From NCBI RefSeq assembly GCF_003703835.1, contig NZ_RDQR01000004.1:62001-126000 (forward strand): DNA of 64,000 nucleotides. The letters run 5' to 3'. The notes beneath the pieces were generated by a model. That model was not told the origin of the DNA. It did no database searches and worked only from the letters and a program-made list of their open reading frames with translations. How positions within the stretch are numbered: position 1 is the first letter of the stretch; each line of letters opens with the position of its first letter. Positions 1 through 9,147 of this stretch are shown one piece after another. The DNA comes from Auritidibacter ignavus (GTDB lineage: Bacteria; Actinomycetota; Actinomycetes; Actinomycetales; Micrococcaceae). The position numbers were made by a program, and so were the translations under genes.

Positions 1-3000
1 GGCGCCTTCGACTTCTGGTCCAAAGCCAAAAACGCCGGCATCAAACCCATTATCGGGTTAGAAGCGTATTTGGCCCCCGGCCAGCAGTCCCGCCACGACA
101 AAACGAGGGTGCGGTGGGGCGAACAGGGCCAGCGTGGTGACGATGTTTCGGGCGGTGGCGCCTATACGCACATGACCATGTTGTCGAAGAACAACACCGG
201 CATGCACAACTTATTCAAAGCTGCCTCGATCGCATCACTGGATTCGGTCTACTCTAAATGGCCGCGCATCGACCGAGATCTGTTGAGCCAATACTCGGAG
301 GGCATTATTGCCACCACCGGGTGCCCGTCCGGGGAAGTGCAGACTCGATTGCGACTGGGCCAGAAACAAGAGGCGCTGGAGGCCGCTGCGGAATTCCGCG
401 ATATCTTCGGTAAGGAGAATTTCTACCTGGAAATCATGCAACACGGCCTCGATATTGAGCGCCGGGTGTTTACCGATCTGCTTGAGATCGGCAAAAAACT
501 CAATCTACCCATGGTCGCTACGAACGACCTGCATTACACCCACGAACACGACGCCGGTCACCATGAAGCCCTCTTAGCCTTGCAATCGGGGTCCCGACTG
601 GATGAGCCCACCTACGATCAGGGCGGTTCCCGTTTCGCCTTTTCAGGCAACGAGTATTATTTGAAGTCATCGCGTGAAATGCGCACTCTGTTCAAAGAGT
701 TCCCCGAAGCCTGCGATAACACCTTGCTCATTGCCGAACAGTGCGATGTCAGCTTCAACACCGATGCCAACTACATGCCGGCCTTCCCCACGCCCGAGGG
801 GGAAGACGAGACCAGCTGGTTGATCAAAGAGGTCAATAAAGGCCTGCGCAATCGTTATCCCCATGGAGTCCCCGACTACGCCCAGAAGCAAGCCGACTAT
901 GAGCTTGACGTGATCATCTCCATGGGTTTCCCCGGTTACTTCCTGGTCGTGGCAGACTTCATCAACTGGGCAAAGAATAACGGCATCCGCGTCGGCCCAG
1001 GCCGTGGGTCTGGTGCAGGCTCGATGGTCGCTTACGCGATGCGGATTACCGAGCTGGATCCCATCAAGCACGGGCTGATCTTCGAGCGGTTCTTGAACCC
1101 GGACCGTGTCTCGATGCCTGACTTCGACGTCGACTTCGACGATCGCCGTCGTCCTGAGGTTATTGACTATGTGACCGAAAAATACGGGGACGAGCGGGTG
1201 GCAATGATTGTCACCTACGGCACCATCAAGACCAAGATGGCGTTGAAAGACTCTGCCCGTGTGAAGGGCAAACCGTTCTCGATGGGGGAGCAGCTCACCA
1301 AAGCACTCCCACCGGCAGTGATGGCTAAGGACATTCCGCTCAAAGACATTGAGAACCCCGAGGCGCCTCGGTACAACGAGGCTGCAGAGTTCCGCGAATT
1401 GCTCCAGACCGACCCGGAGATGGTAGATGTCTTCGAAACGGCGAAGGGCCTAGAAGGTTTGAAGCGGCAGTGGGGTGTGCACGCCGCCGGGGTGATCATG
1501 TCCTCGGCGCCGGTGATTGATGTAGTCCCCATTATGCGCCGACTCCAAGACGGCCAGGTCATCACCCAGTTTGATTACCCCACCTGTGAAGGCCTGGGGC
1601 TGATCAAAATGGACTTCTTGGGTTTGCGCAACCTAACCATCATCTCGGATGCCCTGGACAACATTGAGGCCAACCAGGGAACCCCACTGGATCTGGAAGC
1701 TCTCACCTTAGACGACACCGAATCCTATGAGTTGCTGGCGCGTGGAGAAACCCTCGGAGTCTTCCAGCTCGACGGTGGCCCTATGCGCCAGCTACTAAAG
1801 ATGATGCGCCCGGATAACTTCGAAGATATTTCCGCGACCATCGCGCTATATCGCCCGGGCCCGATGGGTGCCAACTCGCACATCAACTACGCGTTGCGCA
1901 AGAACAACCAACAAGAGATTACCGCGATCCACCCGGAGCTAGCAGAACCACTGGCAGACATTTTGGACACCACCTACGGTCTGATTGTTTACCAGGAGCA
2001 GGTGATGGCCATCGCCCAGAAGGTCGCCGGCTACTCGCTGGGTCAAGCGGATATTCTCCGTCGCGCAATGGGTAAGAAAAAGAAAGCCGAGCTGGACCGA
2101 CAGTACGTGGACTTCCACCAAGGCATGCTGGACCGTGGCTATTCGGAAGAGGCGGTGACTGCGCTCTGGGACATTCTGCTTCCATTCTCTGACTACGCGT
2201 TCAATAAGGCCCACTCGGCTGCCTACGGACTCGTCTCGTATTGGACCGCGTACCTGAAGGCTCACTATCCGGCTGAATACATGGCAGCCCTGTTGACCTC
2301 GGTGGGCTCGGATAAAGACAAGATGGCAATGTATCTCAACGAGTGCCGTCGCATGGGTATCACAGTGCTTCCGCCCGACGTCAATGAATCAGCTTTGCAG
2401 TTCACACCGGTTGGTAACGATATTCGTTTCGGCCTGGGGGCGGTGCGCAACGTGGGCGACAATGTCGTGCACGGGATCGTGAACGCCCGTGAAGAGCAAG
2501 GTCAGTTCACCAGCTTCCAGGACTTCTTTAAAAAGGTCCCGCAGGTGGTGTGCAATAAGCGCACCATCGAATCCTTGATTAAAGCCGGGGGCTTCGATTC
2601 GATGCGTCACCCCCGGCGCGCGTTGTTGGCGGTGCATGAAGAAGCCGTAGACGCCTCGGTGGTGCAGAAACGGCAAGAGGCCAATAACCAATTCGACTTC
2701 TTCTCCCTGCTTGACGACAGCGACACCTCAGCCGCTGACGTGGGCCTGGGTATCTCTGTGCCGGACGTGCCGGAATGGGATCGTAAGACCAAGCTCAGCT
2801 TTGAACGTGGCATGCTGGGACTCTACGTCTCGGATCACCCGTTGCAAGGCCTAGAATCGGTGCTGTCGCAATACGCTGACCACACCATCACCCAGATCCT
2901 GGATGAAGATGGCCCTGCTGACGGGGCCCAAGTCACCATTGCTGGCCTGATCAACACCCTGGAGCGCAGGATCGCGAAGAACTCGGGTAATGCCTATGCC

Positions 3001-3426
3001 CGTACCGAAGTCGAAGATCTCAACGGGTCGATGGATGTGATGTTTTTCGGACAGGTCTATGCACCGATTGCCACCGTACTGGCCGAAGATCTCATCGTCT
3101 CGGTCAAAGGCAGAGTCCAACGACGTGACGACGGGTCGGTCTCGCTCTCGGCCCAAGAGATGACGCTGATCGACGCACAGGAAGCCAGTGTAGGCCATGG
3201 GGGACCGGTGAACCTCAGCATCCCGCATTTCAAGGCCACCGAAAGTCTGATGCGGGAGCTTGGCGAAACCCTGAAGAACCATTCCGGGTCGACCGACGTG
3301 CGGGTGAAACTGATGGGCAATCTCGGCATTGACGTGATGCAGCTTGGCCCAGATTTCCGCGTGTCACCTAATCCAGCCCTATTTGGTGACCTCAAGGTGC
3401 TGCTGGGAGCCTCCTGTCTGGACTAA
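1..3426 (+). CDS. dnaE: DNA polymerase III subunit alpha (5' end outside window)
   Basis: Replicative DNA polymerase catalytic subunit. The reading frame is open from the first base, so the gene starts upstream of the window; about 1,141 residues are present against roughly 1,180 usual, so only the first 40 or so residues of the PHP domain are missing. The catalytic aspartate motif PDFDVDFDD lies at 1117-1143, and the C-terminal part carries the helix-hairpin-helix and OB-fold regions. A TTG at position 70 is an internal codon, not the start, because homology (GAFDFWSKA) continues to base 1. It is followed by a 123-bp gap and nrdR on the same strand. Confidence 0.97.
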   Translation, partial: GAFDFWSKAKNAGIKPIIGLEAYLAPGQQSRHDKTRVRWGEQGQRGDDVSGGGAYTHMTMLSKNNTGMHNLFKAASIASLDSVYSKWPRIDRDLLSQYSEGIIATTGCPSGEVQTRLRLGQKQEALEAAAEFRDIFGKENFYLEIMQHGLDIERRVFTDLLEIGKKLNLPMVATNDLHYTHEHDAGHHEALLALQSGSRLDEPTYDQGGSRFAFSGNEYYLKSSREMRTLFKEFPEACDNTLLIAEQCDVSFNTDANYMPAFPTPEGEDETSWLIKEVNKGLRNRYPHGVPDYAQKQADYELDVIISMGFPGYFLVVADFINWAKNNGIRVGPGRGSGAGSMVAYAMRITELDPIKHGLIFERFLNPDRVSMPDFDVDFDDRRRPEVIDYVTEKYGDERVAMIVTYGTIKTKMALKDSARVKGKPFSMGEQLTKALPPAVMAKDIPLKDIENPEAPRYNEAAEFRELLQTDPEMVDVFETAKGLEGLKRQWGVHAAGVIMSSAPVIDVVPIMRRLQDGQVITQFDYPTCEGLGLIKMDFLGLRNLTIISDALDNIEANQGTPLDLEALTLDDTESYELLARGETLGVFQLDGGPMRQLLKMMRPDNFEDISATIALYRPGPMGANSHINYALRKNNQQEITAIHPELAEPLADILDTTYGLIVYQEQVMAIAQKVAGYSLGQADILRRAMGKKKKAELDRQYVDFHQGMLDRGYSEEAVTALWDILLPFSDYAFNKAHSAAYGLVSYWTAYLKAHYPAEYMAALLTSVGSDKDKMAMYLNECRRMGITVLPPDVNESALQFTPVGNDIRFGLGAVRNVGDNVVHGIVNAREEQGQFTSFQDFFKKVPQVVCNKRTIESLIKAGGFDSMRHPRRALLAVHEEAVDASVVQKRQEANNQFDFFSLLDDSDTSAADVGLGISVPDVPEWDRKTKLSFERGMLGLYVSDHPLQGLESVLSQYADHTITQILDEDGPADGAQVTIAGLINTLERRIAKNSGNAYARTEVEDLNGSMDVMFFGQVYAPIATVLAEDLIVSVKGRVQRRDDGSVSLSAQEMTLIDAQEASVGHGGPVNLSIPHFKATESLMRELGETLKNHSGSTDVRVKLMGNLGIDVMQLGPDFRVSPNPALFGDLKVLLGASCLD

Positions 3427-3445
3427 GCGCCACAAACCCTTCGGT

Positions 3446-3459
3446 TACTACATGTAGTA
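3446..3459. promoter_or_regulatory. 14-bp perfect palindrome upstream of nrdR
   Basis: TACTACATGTAGTA is a perfect inverted repeat in the dnaE-nrdR gap. It sits just upstream of a possible promoter (TTGAAA at 3469-3474, TATTGT at 3493-3498, 18-bp spacing). It has the form of a repressor site. It contains TACATGTA, the type of core bound by BlaI/CopY proteins, but the spacing between its CTAC and GTAG halves is 2 nt, against 5 nt in the dyads near blaI in this window. The cognate regulator is unknown. Confidence 0.4.
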
Positions 3460-3549
3460 GCTGTGTATTTGAAACACGCCTATATGTGGGAGTATTGTGG
3501 GGGATGTCTAACGTCGATACCGTGACACGGTGAGAAAATCGGAGCGAAG

Positions 3550-4035
3550 ATGCACTGTCCTTTCTGTCGACACGAGGAGTCCCGGGTGGTCGATTCTCGT
3601 TCCCTCGACGACGGCTCTGCAATTCGTCGCCGTCGGCAGTGCCAAGCGTGTGGTAAACGTTTCACCACGTTAGAAACCACGTCATTGATGGTGGTGAAAC
3701 GTTCCGGAGTCGCTGAGCCCTTTGACCGCAATAAGGTCATCAACGGTGTCTCGAAAGCTTGCCAGGGTCGCCCGGTATCAAAAGACGACTTGGCTGTCTT
3801 GGCGCAAGAGGTTGAAGAGGCCATTCGATCGACCGGTAATTCGGAGGTCGATGCCCACGAAGTCGGGTTGGCCATTCTGGGACCATTGCGCCGATTGGAC
3901 CAGGTGGCGTATCTGCGATTTGCCTCGGTGTACCAGGACTTTGATTCTTTGGACGATTTCGAGAAAGCCATTAGCGAGCTGAGAGAGCATCCTTTCGCGG
4001 TAGAACCCCTACAAGCGAAACTCTTTACTCGATAA
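3550..4035 (+). CDS. nrdR: Transcriptional repressor NrdR
   Basis: ATP/dATP-sensing repressor of ribonucleotide reductase genes. The 161-residue protein has the N-terminal zinc ribbon with Cys3, Cys6, Cys31 and Cys34, followed by an ATP-cone domain, which is the normal length and architecture of the family. The ATG start is preceded by GGAGCGAAG. No nrd genes lie in the window, so its targets are elsewhere. A strong hairpin terminator follows directly. Confidence 0.96.
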   Translation: MHCPFCRHEESRVVDSRSLDDGSAIRRRRQCQACGKRFTTLETTSLMVVKRSGVAEPFDRNKVINGVSKACQGRPVSKDDLAVLAQEVEEAIRSTGNSEVDAHEVGLAILGPLRRLDQVAYLRFASVYQDFDSLDDFEKAISELREHPFAVEPLQAKLFTR

Positions 4036-4044
4036 AATAGTTTT

Positions 4045-4086
4045 CCGGTGGGATTGCGGAGGGGAAGCCGCGATCCCACCGGTTTT
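4045..4086. terminator. Hairpin terminator between nrdR and ppgK
   Basis: Inverted repeat with 15-nt arms at 4045-4059 and 4068-4082 (one G-T pair), an 8-nt loop, and TTTT immediately after. It lies between two convergent genes and has TTTT/AAAA flanks on both sides, so it probably works in both directions. Confidence 0.75.
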
Positions 4087-4149
4087 CAACTCAATGGACC
4101 GCGGCACTGCGTCGTCGCGGTGCAGACTGCGGTGTGAAACCGGCCTCGA

Positions 4150-4962
4150 CTACATCGATGTGTCGGCGATCGAGGCGAACAACGCTGCGCCAATAATGCC
4201 AGCGTTATTGACCATCTGTGCCGGGATAGTTCGTGCGCGGAGCTTCACATAGGGCAGGAACTCTTCGGCACGTTGCGATATGCCACCGCCGATCACGAAC
4301 AGTTCCGGGGAAAATAGTCGTTCCAGGTAGGAGAAATAGGGCTGTAACCGTTGCTCGGCATACTCCTGGAAACTTAGCTCAGCACGCTCCCGCGCCGACG
4401 CAGAGGCATCGCGCTCGGCCATATTTCCCCGGAACTCGAGTGAACCCAGTTCGAAATTGGGCACCAACACTCCGTTATGGATCATGGCCGAACCGATGCC
4501 GGTGCCCAGTGTAACCACCAGCACCGAACCAGACACCCCGCGGGCAGCACCGAAACGGGCTTCAGCCAGCCCGGCAGCATCTGCGTCGTTGATGACTCGC
4601 ACATCGCGGTGCAGGTGATCGGAGAACAGCTCGTGAGCATTCGTCTCAATCCAGGACGGGTCGATGTTGTTGGCAGACAGCGCCAGCCCGTGGTGAATCA
4701 CTGACGGAAAACAAATTCCCACCGGGCGATCCCGGGCCGGGGCCATTTCACGGCTGTCAAGTTCATCGATGATCTCAGCGACGGTGCGGGCGACCGCCTG
4801 GGGAGTCGCTGGTTGCGGGGTGGGAATCCGGAACCGCTCACCGGAGAGTTCACCGGCCTGCTGGCCGGAGGCTGAGATTGCGACGATGCCACCCTTCATC
4901 CCGGTGCCGCCAATATCCACGCCGATATAGGTTGGGGTGTTGTTACCAGACATCGCTACCAC
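4150..4962 (-). CDS. ppgK: Polyphosphate glucokinase (ROK family)
   Basis: Phosphorylates glucose using polyphosphate, and usually ATP as well. The N-terminal phosphate-binding motif GVDIGGTGMKGGIV, followed by TLGTGIGSA and VIGGGISQ, is characteristic of actinobacterial PPGK; 270 residues is the family length. The start may be this GTG, with AAGGGA four bases upstream, or the ATG three codons downstream (4953). It follows map on the same strand with a 30-bp gap, so the two are probably co-transcribed. Confidence 0.93.
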   Translation of the reverse strand: MVAMSGNNTPTYIGVDIGGTGMKGGIVAISASGQQAGELSGERFRIPTPQPATPQAVARTVAEIIDELDSREMAPARDRPVGICFPSVIHHGLALSANNIDPSWIETNAHELFSDHLHRDVRVINDADAAGLAEARFGAARGVSGSVLVVTLGTGIGSAMIHNGVLVPNFELGSLEFRGNMAERDASASARERAELSFQEYAEQRLQPYFSYLERLFSPELFVIGGGISQRAEEFLPYVKLRARTIPAQMVNNAGIIGAALFASIADTSM

Positions 4963-4992
4963 GGTTCCCTTGTACTCGTCTTCCGATCGTGT

Positions 4993-5958
4993 CTACTCGG
5001 CTAGGGTCAAAATTTCGGCGCCATCTTCGCGTACCACGAGTGTGTGCTCGAACTGAGCGGTGCGTTGACGGTCCTTGGTCGTGACCGTCCAGTCGTCATC
5101 CCACATCTCCCAGGAAATATCGCCCAGTGTGATCATCGGTTCGATGGTGAACACCATGCCCGGAACCATCACGGTGTTATGGTCAGGGGCGGTGTCGTAG
5201 TGGGGCACAATCAGCCCGGAGTGGAACTCCCGGCCCACGCCGTGGCCGACAAAGTCGCGGACGACACCGTAGCCAAACCGGTTGGCATATTTTTCAATCA
5301 CACGACCAATCACGTTGATTTCGCGTCCGGGCTTGACCGCCTTGATGCCGCGCATCATGGCTTCGTGGGTGCGCTGGATGAGCAACCGGGACTGCTCGTC
5401 GGTGTCACCGACGGTAAAGGTCTTATTATGGTCGCCGTGGTAACCATCCAGGTAGGCGGTGATATCGATATTGATGATGTCACCGTCTTCAAGCACGGTG
5501 TCATCGGGGATCCCGTGGCAGATGACCTCGTTCAGCGAGGTACACAGTGATTTTGGGAAACCCCGGTAGTCCAAACATGAGGGGTAAGCCCCGTGATCGA
5601 TCATGTACTGGTGGCCGATGCGGTCCAACTCGGCAGTGGTGACACCGGGTTGAATCGCAGCTTCGACCGCGTTCATCGCCTCCGCGGCCAGCCGTCCGGC
5701 AGCGCGGATTTTCTCGATAGCTACCTCATCATAAACATCGCCGTGCTGACCCTCATTCGGGTCTTTTTTGCCGACATAATCGGGCCGGGGAATTTCGGCG
5801 GGTACGTGCAAGCGTGGGGCAACATACCCCGGGGCGAGTCGTCCCACCGGCGCCAGCGAGCCGGGCCCAGGCCGTGCCGGACCATCGACCGGAAGATTAT
5901 GGGAACCCTCGGTACCGGGTTCTGGGGCAGGATGAAGTGTCACTGAATTGCTGGGCAT
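4993..5958 (-). CDS. map: Methionine aminopeptidase, type I, with N-terminal extension
   Basis: Removes the initiator methionine from new proteins. The M24 metallopeptidase fold is clear: GHGVGREFH, then FTIEPM and the C-terminal glutamate region, with the metal-binding aspartates in [14 protein letters not shown]. At 321 residues it has a roughly 70-residue proline-rich N-terminal extension ending in PRPDYVGK, typical of the second Map of actinobacteria. An ATG start with AAGG close upstream. Confidence 0.95.
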   Translation of the reverse strand: MPSNSVTLHPAPEPGTEGSHNLPVDGPARPGPGSLAPVGRLAPGYVAPRLHVPAEIPRPDYVGKKDPNEGQHGDVYDEVAIEKIRAAGRLAAEAMNAVEAAIQPGVTTAELDRIGHQYMIDHGAYPSCLDYRGFPKSLCTSLNEVICHGIPDDTVLEDGDIINIDITAYLDGYHGDHNKTFTVGDTDEQSRLLIQRTHEAMMRGIKAVKPGREINVIGRVIEKYANRFGYGVVRDFVGHGVGREFHSGLIVPHYDTAPDHNTVMVPGMVFTIEPMITLGDISWEMWDDDWTVTTKDRQRTAQFEHTLVVREDGAEILTLAE

Positions 5959-6040
5959 ACCTTGATCCTAACGCTGAATAGCATGTGCGGGGTAGTTCGC
6001 CCCCGACGCTCAGCTCGGGACCATATGAGAGGATGGAGCC

Positions 6041-6223
6041 ATGACTGACAGCGCGACACAGTACTGGTTCAATGTTGAGACTCACGAGGTTGAAAAGGGT
6101 CCCCAATCGAACTGGCGCAAATTGTTGGGCCCCTTCGAGACGGCGGAACAGGCTCGTCGGGCCTTGGAGAAGGTCCAGGAGAATAATGAGCGGTGGGAGG
6201 CCGAGGACGAAGCCGAGGACTAG
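6041..6223 (+). CDS. Small SPOR-like protein, unknown function
   Basis: A 60-residue acidic protein with the pattern YWFNVETHEVEKGPQSNW and then GPFETAEQARRALEKV. This small family is widespread in Micrococcaceae and is usually labelled SPOR domain-containing because of the short repeat-like GPFxTxxxA motif, but there is no membrane anchor and the role is not known. It is divergent from map (82-bp gap) and convergent with panB. Confidence 0.8.
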   Translation: MTDSATQYWFNVETHEVEKGPQSNWRKLLGPFETAEQARRALEKVQENNERWEAEDEAED

Positions 6224-6297
6224 CCGTCTCGCCCCGCCTGCTGGCGCGCGCTCGACCGCGCTACGTGCTCCCCGTTGCACGCTGATCCATCACGGAC

Positions 6298-7152
6298 CTA
6301 ACGGGCGAAGGAGTAGTCCTCGTCCGGGAATGCCCCCGAGCGCACCTCATCGGCATAGGTCTTGGCCGCCTGGGAGAGCTGTTCCGCAAGGGTGGCGTAT
6401 TGCTTGACGAACCGAGGCAGACGCCCCGTACTAAGTCCGAAAGCGTCCTGCCAGACTAAGACCTGACCGGTGGTGGCATTGCCGGCGCCAATCCCGATGG
6501 TCGGTACCTGCAAGGCCTCGTCGACTGCGGCGGCCACCTCAGTGGGCACCATTTCCATCAACACGGTAAACGCCCCAGCTTCTTGAAGTGCTAGTGCGTC
6601 CTGGATCATCTGTTGGGTGGCGTCCTGGCCACGCCCTTGGACCCGAAACCCACCGAGCACATGTTCTGACTGCGGTGTGAACCCGATATGGCCCATGACC
6701 GCCACGCCCGCTGAGGTCATCGCAGCCACGTGTTCGGCATACCGGGCGCTACCCTCGAGCTTGACCGCCGCGACCTGAGATTCTTTAACCAGCCGAACCC
6801 CGCTGTCCACGGCCTGCTGCACCGAGGACTCATAGCTACCAAATGGCATATCCGCGACCACCAGGGACCGTCCGACGCTACGAGCGACCGCCTGGGAGAA
6901 CAGCACCATTTGATCTAAGGTGACCGGGATGGTCGTGTCATAGCCGAGCACCGTGTTCCCCACGGAATCACCAACGAGCAACACCTCGATACCGGCCTGG
7001 TCGAAAATCCGGGCGGTCAGGGCGTCATAGCTCGTGAGCATCGCAAACCGGTGGCCGGCGTCTTTGAGCTGCTGGAGGTGGTGGGTGCGAACACGTTTCG
7101 GGTTCGGGCTCTCGGTGGCGTAGCTGATATTCTCTGAACTCGACATGCTCAC
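6298..7152 (-). CDS. panB: 3-methyl-2-oxobutanoate hydroxymethyltransferase
   Basis: First committed step of pantothenate synthesis: transfers a hydroxymethyl group from methylene-tetrahydrofolate to 2-oxoisovalerate. The metal-binding motif LLVGDSVGN, then TIPVTLDQM, VKLEGS, MGHIGFTPQ and GIGAG are all present; 284 residues. The start could be the GTG at 7152 or the ATG two codons later (7146). No panC or panD lies nearby. Confidence 0.95.
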   Translation of the reverse strand: MSMSSSENISYATESPNPKRVRTHHLQQLKDAGHRFAMLTSYDALTARIFDQAGIEVLLVGDSVGNTVLGYDTTIPVTLDQMVLFSQAVARSVGRSLVVADMPFGSYESSVQQAVDSGVRLVKESQVAAVKLEGSARYAEHVAAMTSAGVAVMGHIGFTPQSEHVLGGFRVQGRGQDATQQMIQDALALQEAGAFTVLMEMVPTEVAAAVDEALQVPTIGIGAGNATTGQVLVWQDAFGLSTGRLPRFVKQYATLAEQLSQAAKTYADEVRSGAFPDEDYSFAR

Positions 7153-7196
7153 AGTCTAGGGGATCTAGATCACAGAGGATGTTCTAAGATCGAGGC

Positions 7197-7697
7197 ATGA
7201 CAACACCACTGAACACCACAGACCTTGCAGATCACCTTGGAGAGTCGGTCCGGAGCTGTCCGATTCAACTACGGAACTTCGGCGGAGTGCAGAAATTCGC
7301 CGGCCAGATCGCCACGGTGCGTTGCTTCGAAGACAACACCGAAGTCCGGGCTACGCTGTCCACGCCAGGAGAGGGGCGGGTACTTGTTGTCGATGGGGGC
7401 GGAAGCCTGAACCGGGCGTTGCTCGGAGACAATATTGCTCAACTGGCCATCGACAACAACTGGGCCGGGGTGATCGTCCATGGCGCCATCCGCGACTCGG
7501 CCGAGATCGCCGAGATGGCGATCGGTGTTAAAGCCTTGGGCACCAACTCCCAAAAATCCCGCAAAGAAGGACTGGGTGTCACGAATGTTAACCTGGTGAT
7601 CGGTGGGATTGAGTTCATTCCGGGAGAGTACGTTTACTCCGATGCCGACGGGATCGTGGTCACTAGTGACCCGGTGGAACTAGACGACACCGAGTAA
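7197..7697 (+). CDS. rraA: RraA family protein (regulator of RNase E activity / oxaloacid aldolase fold)
   Basis: The GGVQKFAGQIATVRC region and the GDNIAQLA and GVIVHGAIRD motifs place it in the RraA/HMG aldolase family; 166 residues, normal length. Members either inhibit RNase E or act as class II 4-hydroxy-4-methyl-2-oxoglutarate/oxaloacetate aldolases, and sequence alone does not separate the two. Divergent from panB with a 44-bp gap, followed by glnA2 on the same strand. Confidence 0.9.
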   Translation: MTTPLNTTDLADHLGESVRSCPIQLRNFGGVQKFAGQIATVRCFEDNTEVRATLSTPGEGRVLVVDGGGSLNRALLGDNIAQLAIDNNWAGVIVHGAIRDSAEIAEMAIGVKALGTNSQKSRKEGLGVTNVNLVIGGIEFIPGEYVYSDADGIVVTSDPVELDDTE

Positions 7698-7775
7698 GCG
7701 GTGACGTAGACTTGCCGAGGTAGCTCGTCACCGGCGAGCCCCACCACCTCACGACGCTGATGCAGGAGAGCGACC

Positions 7776-9143
7776 GTGGAACGATTGGACCGGCAGCAAG
7801 AATTCGTGTTGCGCACCCTTGAGGATCGAGACGTCCGCTTTGTGCGACTGTGGTTCACCGATGTGGTCGGTGCCCTGAAATCAGTGGCTCTGGCCCCGGC
7901 TGAAGTGGAGTACGCCTTCACTGAGGGCCTGGGGTTCGATGGCTCCTCGATCGATGGGTTCACCCGGATTTTCGAATCCGACATGCTCTTACAACCGGAT
8001 CCCTCGACCTTCCAGGTTTTGCCCTGGCGGGGTGAAGATGAACAAACCTCACGCATGTTCTGCGACGTGAAGATGCCCGATGGGGAACCGGCGGCCGTTG
8101 ACCCCCGCTACGTGCTCCAACGCAGTATCGACAAGGCCGCGGATTTGGGATTCACGTGCTACCTGCACCCGGAAATCGAGTTTTATCTGCTCAAGGCAGA
8201 TCTGGAAGAACGCTCGGACCCGAAGCGGATGATGCACAACCCCGAACCGGTGGATGCTGCCGGGTACTTTGACCACGTGCCCGGTGGGGTCGCCCAAGAC
8301 TTCCGCCGTCATGCGGTGTCCATGCTGGAGCAGGTCGGAATTTCCGTGGAGTTCTCCCACCACGAAGGGGGCCCGGGCCAGAACGAGATTGATCTACGTG
8401 CCATGGATGCGATGGCTACCGCGGATAACATCATGACATTCCGCACCGTGGTCAAAGAAGTCGCCACTTTGCAGGGTTACTACGCGACCTTCATGCCCAA
8501 GCCCTTTGGCGAACACCCCGGCTCAGCGATGCACACACACTTTTCGTTATTCGAAGGGGACGTCAACGCCTTCTATGCCCCCGGAGCCGAGTACCAGCTG
8601 TCGACCACCGCCCGTCGTTTTATCGCCGGACTGCTAAAACACTCCGCGGAGATCACCGCGGTAACCCACCAGTTCGTCAACTCCTATAAACGGCTCTGGG
8701 GCGGGGGAGAAGCACCACCTTATGTCTCCTGGGGCCACAACAACCGCTCCGCCCTGGTCCGTGTTCCCTTATATAAGCCGGATAAGGCCGGATCCGCTCG
8801 GGTGGAATACCGCGGTATTGATGCCGCGGCCAACCCCTATCTGACCTATGCGTTGCTACTCTCTGCCGGTCTGAGGGGTATTCAGGAAGAATATGACCTA
8901 CCTGAGGCTGCCCAAGAGGACATCTCACAGTTGACCTCACACGAACGCCGACTCTTGGGGCACTCACCGTTGCCATCCACCCTCCACGATGCCTTGGGGG
9001 TGATGGAAGAATCTGAATTCGTTGCCGAGGTGCTCGGCGAACAGGTCTTTGAGTCCTTTCTGCGCAATAAACGCGAAGAATGGGAACAATACCGGGTCAA
9101 TGTGTCCCCGTTCGAGCTCTCCCGTTACCTCGGGGCGGTGTAG
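7776..9143 (+). CDS. glnA2: Type I glutamine synthetase-like protein GlnA2
   Basis: Glutamine synthetase fold enzyme of 455 residues. The GS motifs GFDGSSIDGF, EFSHHEGGPGQNEID and the ATP-binding FMPKPFGEHPGSAMH are present. It groups by position and sequence with actinobacterial GlnA2, which is dispensable for glutamine supply in mycobacteria and acts as a gamma-glutamylpolyamine synthetase in Streptomyces. The Tyr of the adenylylation loop (DLYELPPEE in GlnA1 here) is absent, replaced by a DISQL segment. A GTG start follows AGGAG. glnE begins four bases after the stop. Confidence 0.93.
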   Translation: MERLDRQQEFVLRTLEDRDVRFVRLWFTDVVGALKSVALAPAEVEYAFTEGLGFDGSSIDGFTRIFESDMLLQPDPSTFQVLPWRGEDEQTSRMFCDVKMPDGEPAAVDPRYVLQRSIDKAADLGFTCYLHPEIEFYLLKADLEERSDPKRMMHNPEPVDAAGYFDHVPGGVAQDFRRHAVSMLEQVGISVEFSHHEGGPGQNEIDLRAMDAMATADNIMTFRTVVKEVATLQGYYATFMPKPFGEHPGSAMHTHFSLFEGDVNAFYAPGAEYQLSTTARRFIAGLLKHSAEITAVTHQFVNSYKRLWGGGEAPPYVSWGHNNRSALVRVPLYKPDKAGSARVEYRGIDAAANPYLTYALLLSAGLRGIQEEYDLPEAAQEDISQLTSHERRLLGHSPLPSTLHDALGVMEESEFVAEVLGEQVFESFLRNKREEWEQYRVNVSPFELSRYLGAV

Positions 9144-9147
9144 CTCC

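Noticed and set aside
3464-3495. NrdR box in front of nrdR
   Set aside because: GTGTATTTGAAACACGCCTATATGT-type sequence only loosely resembles the ACAC-N8-GTGT consensus; there is no paired second box at the right distance.
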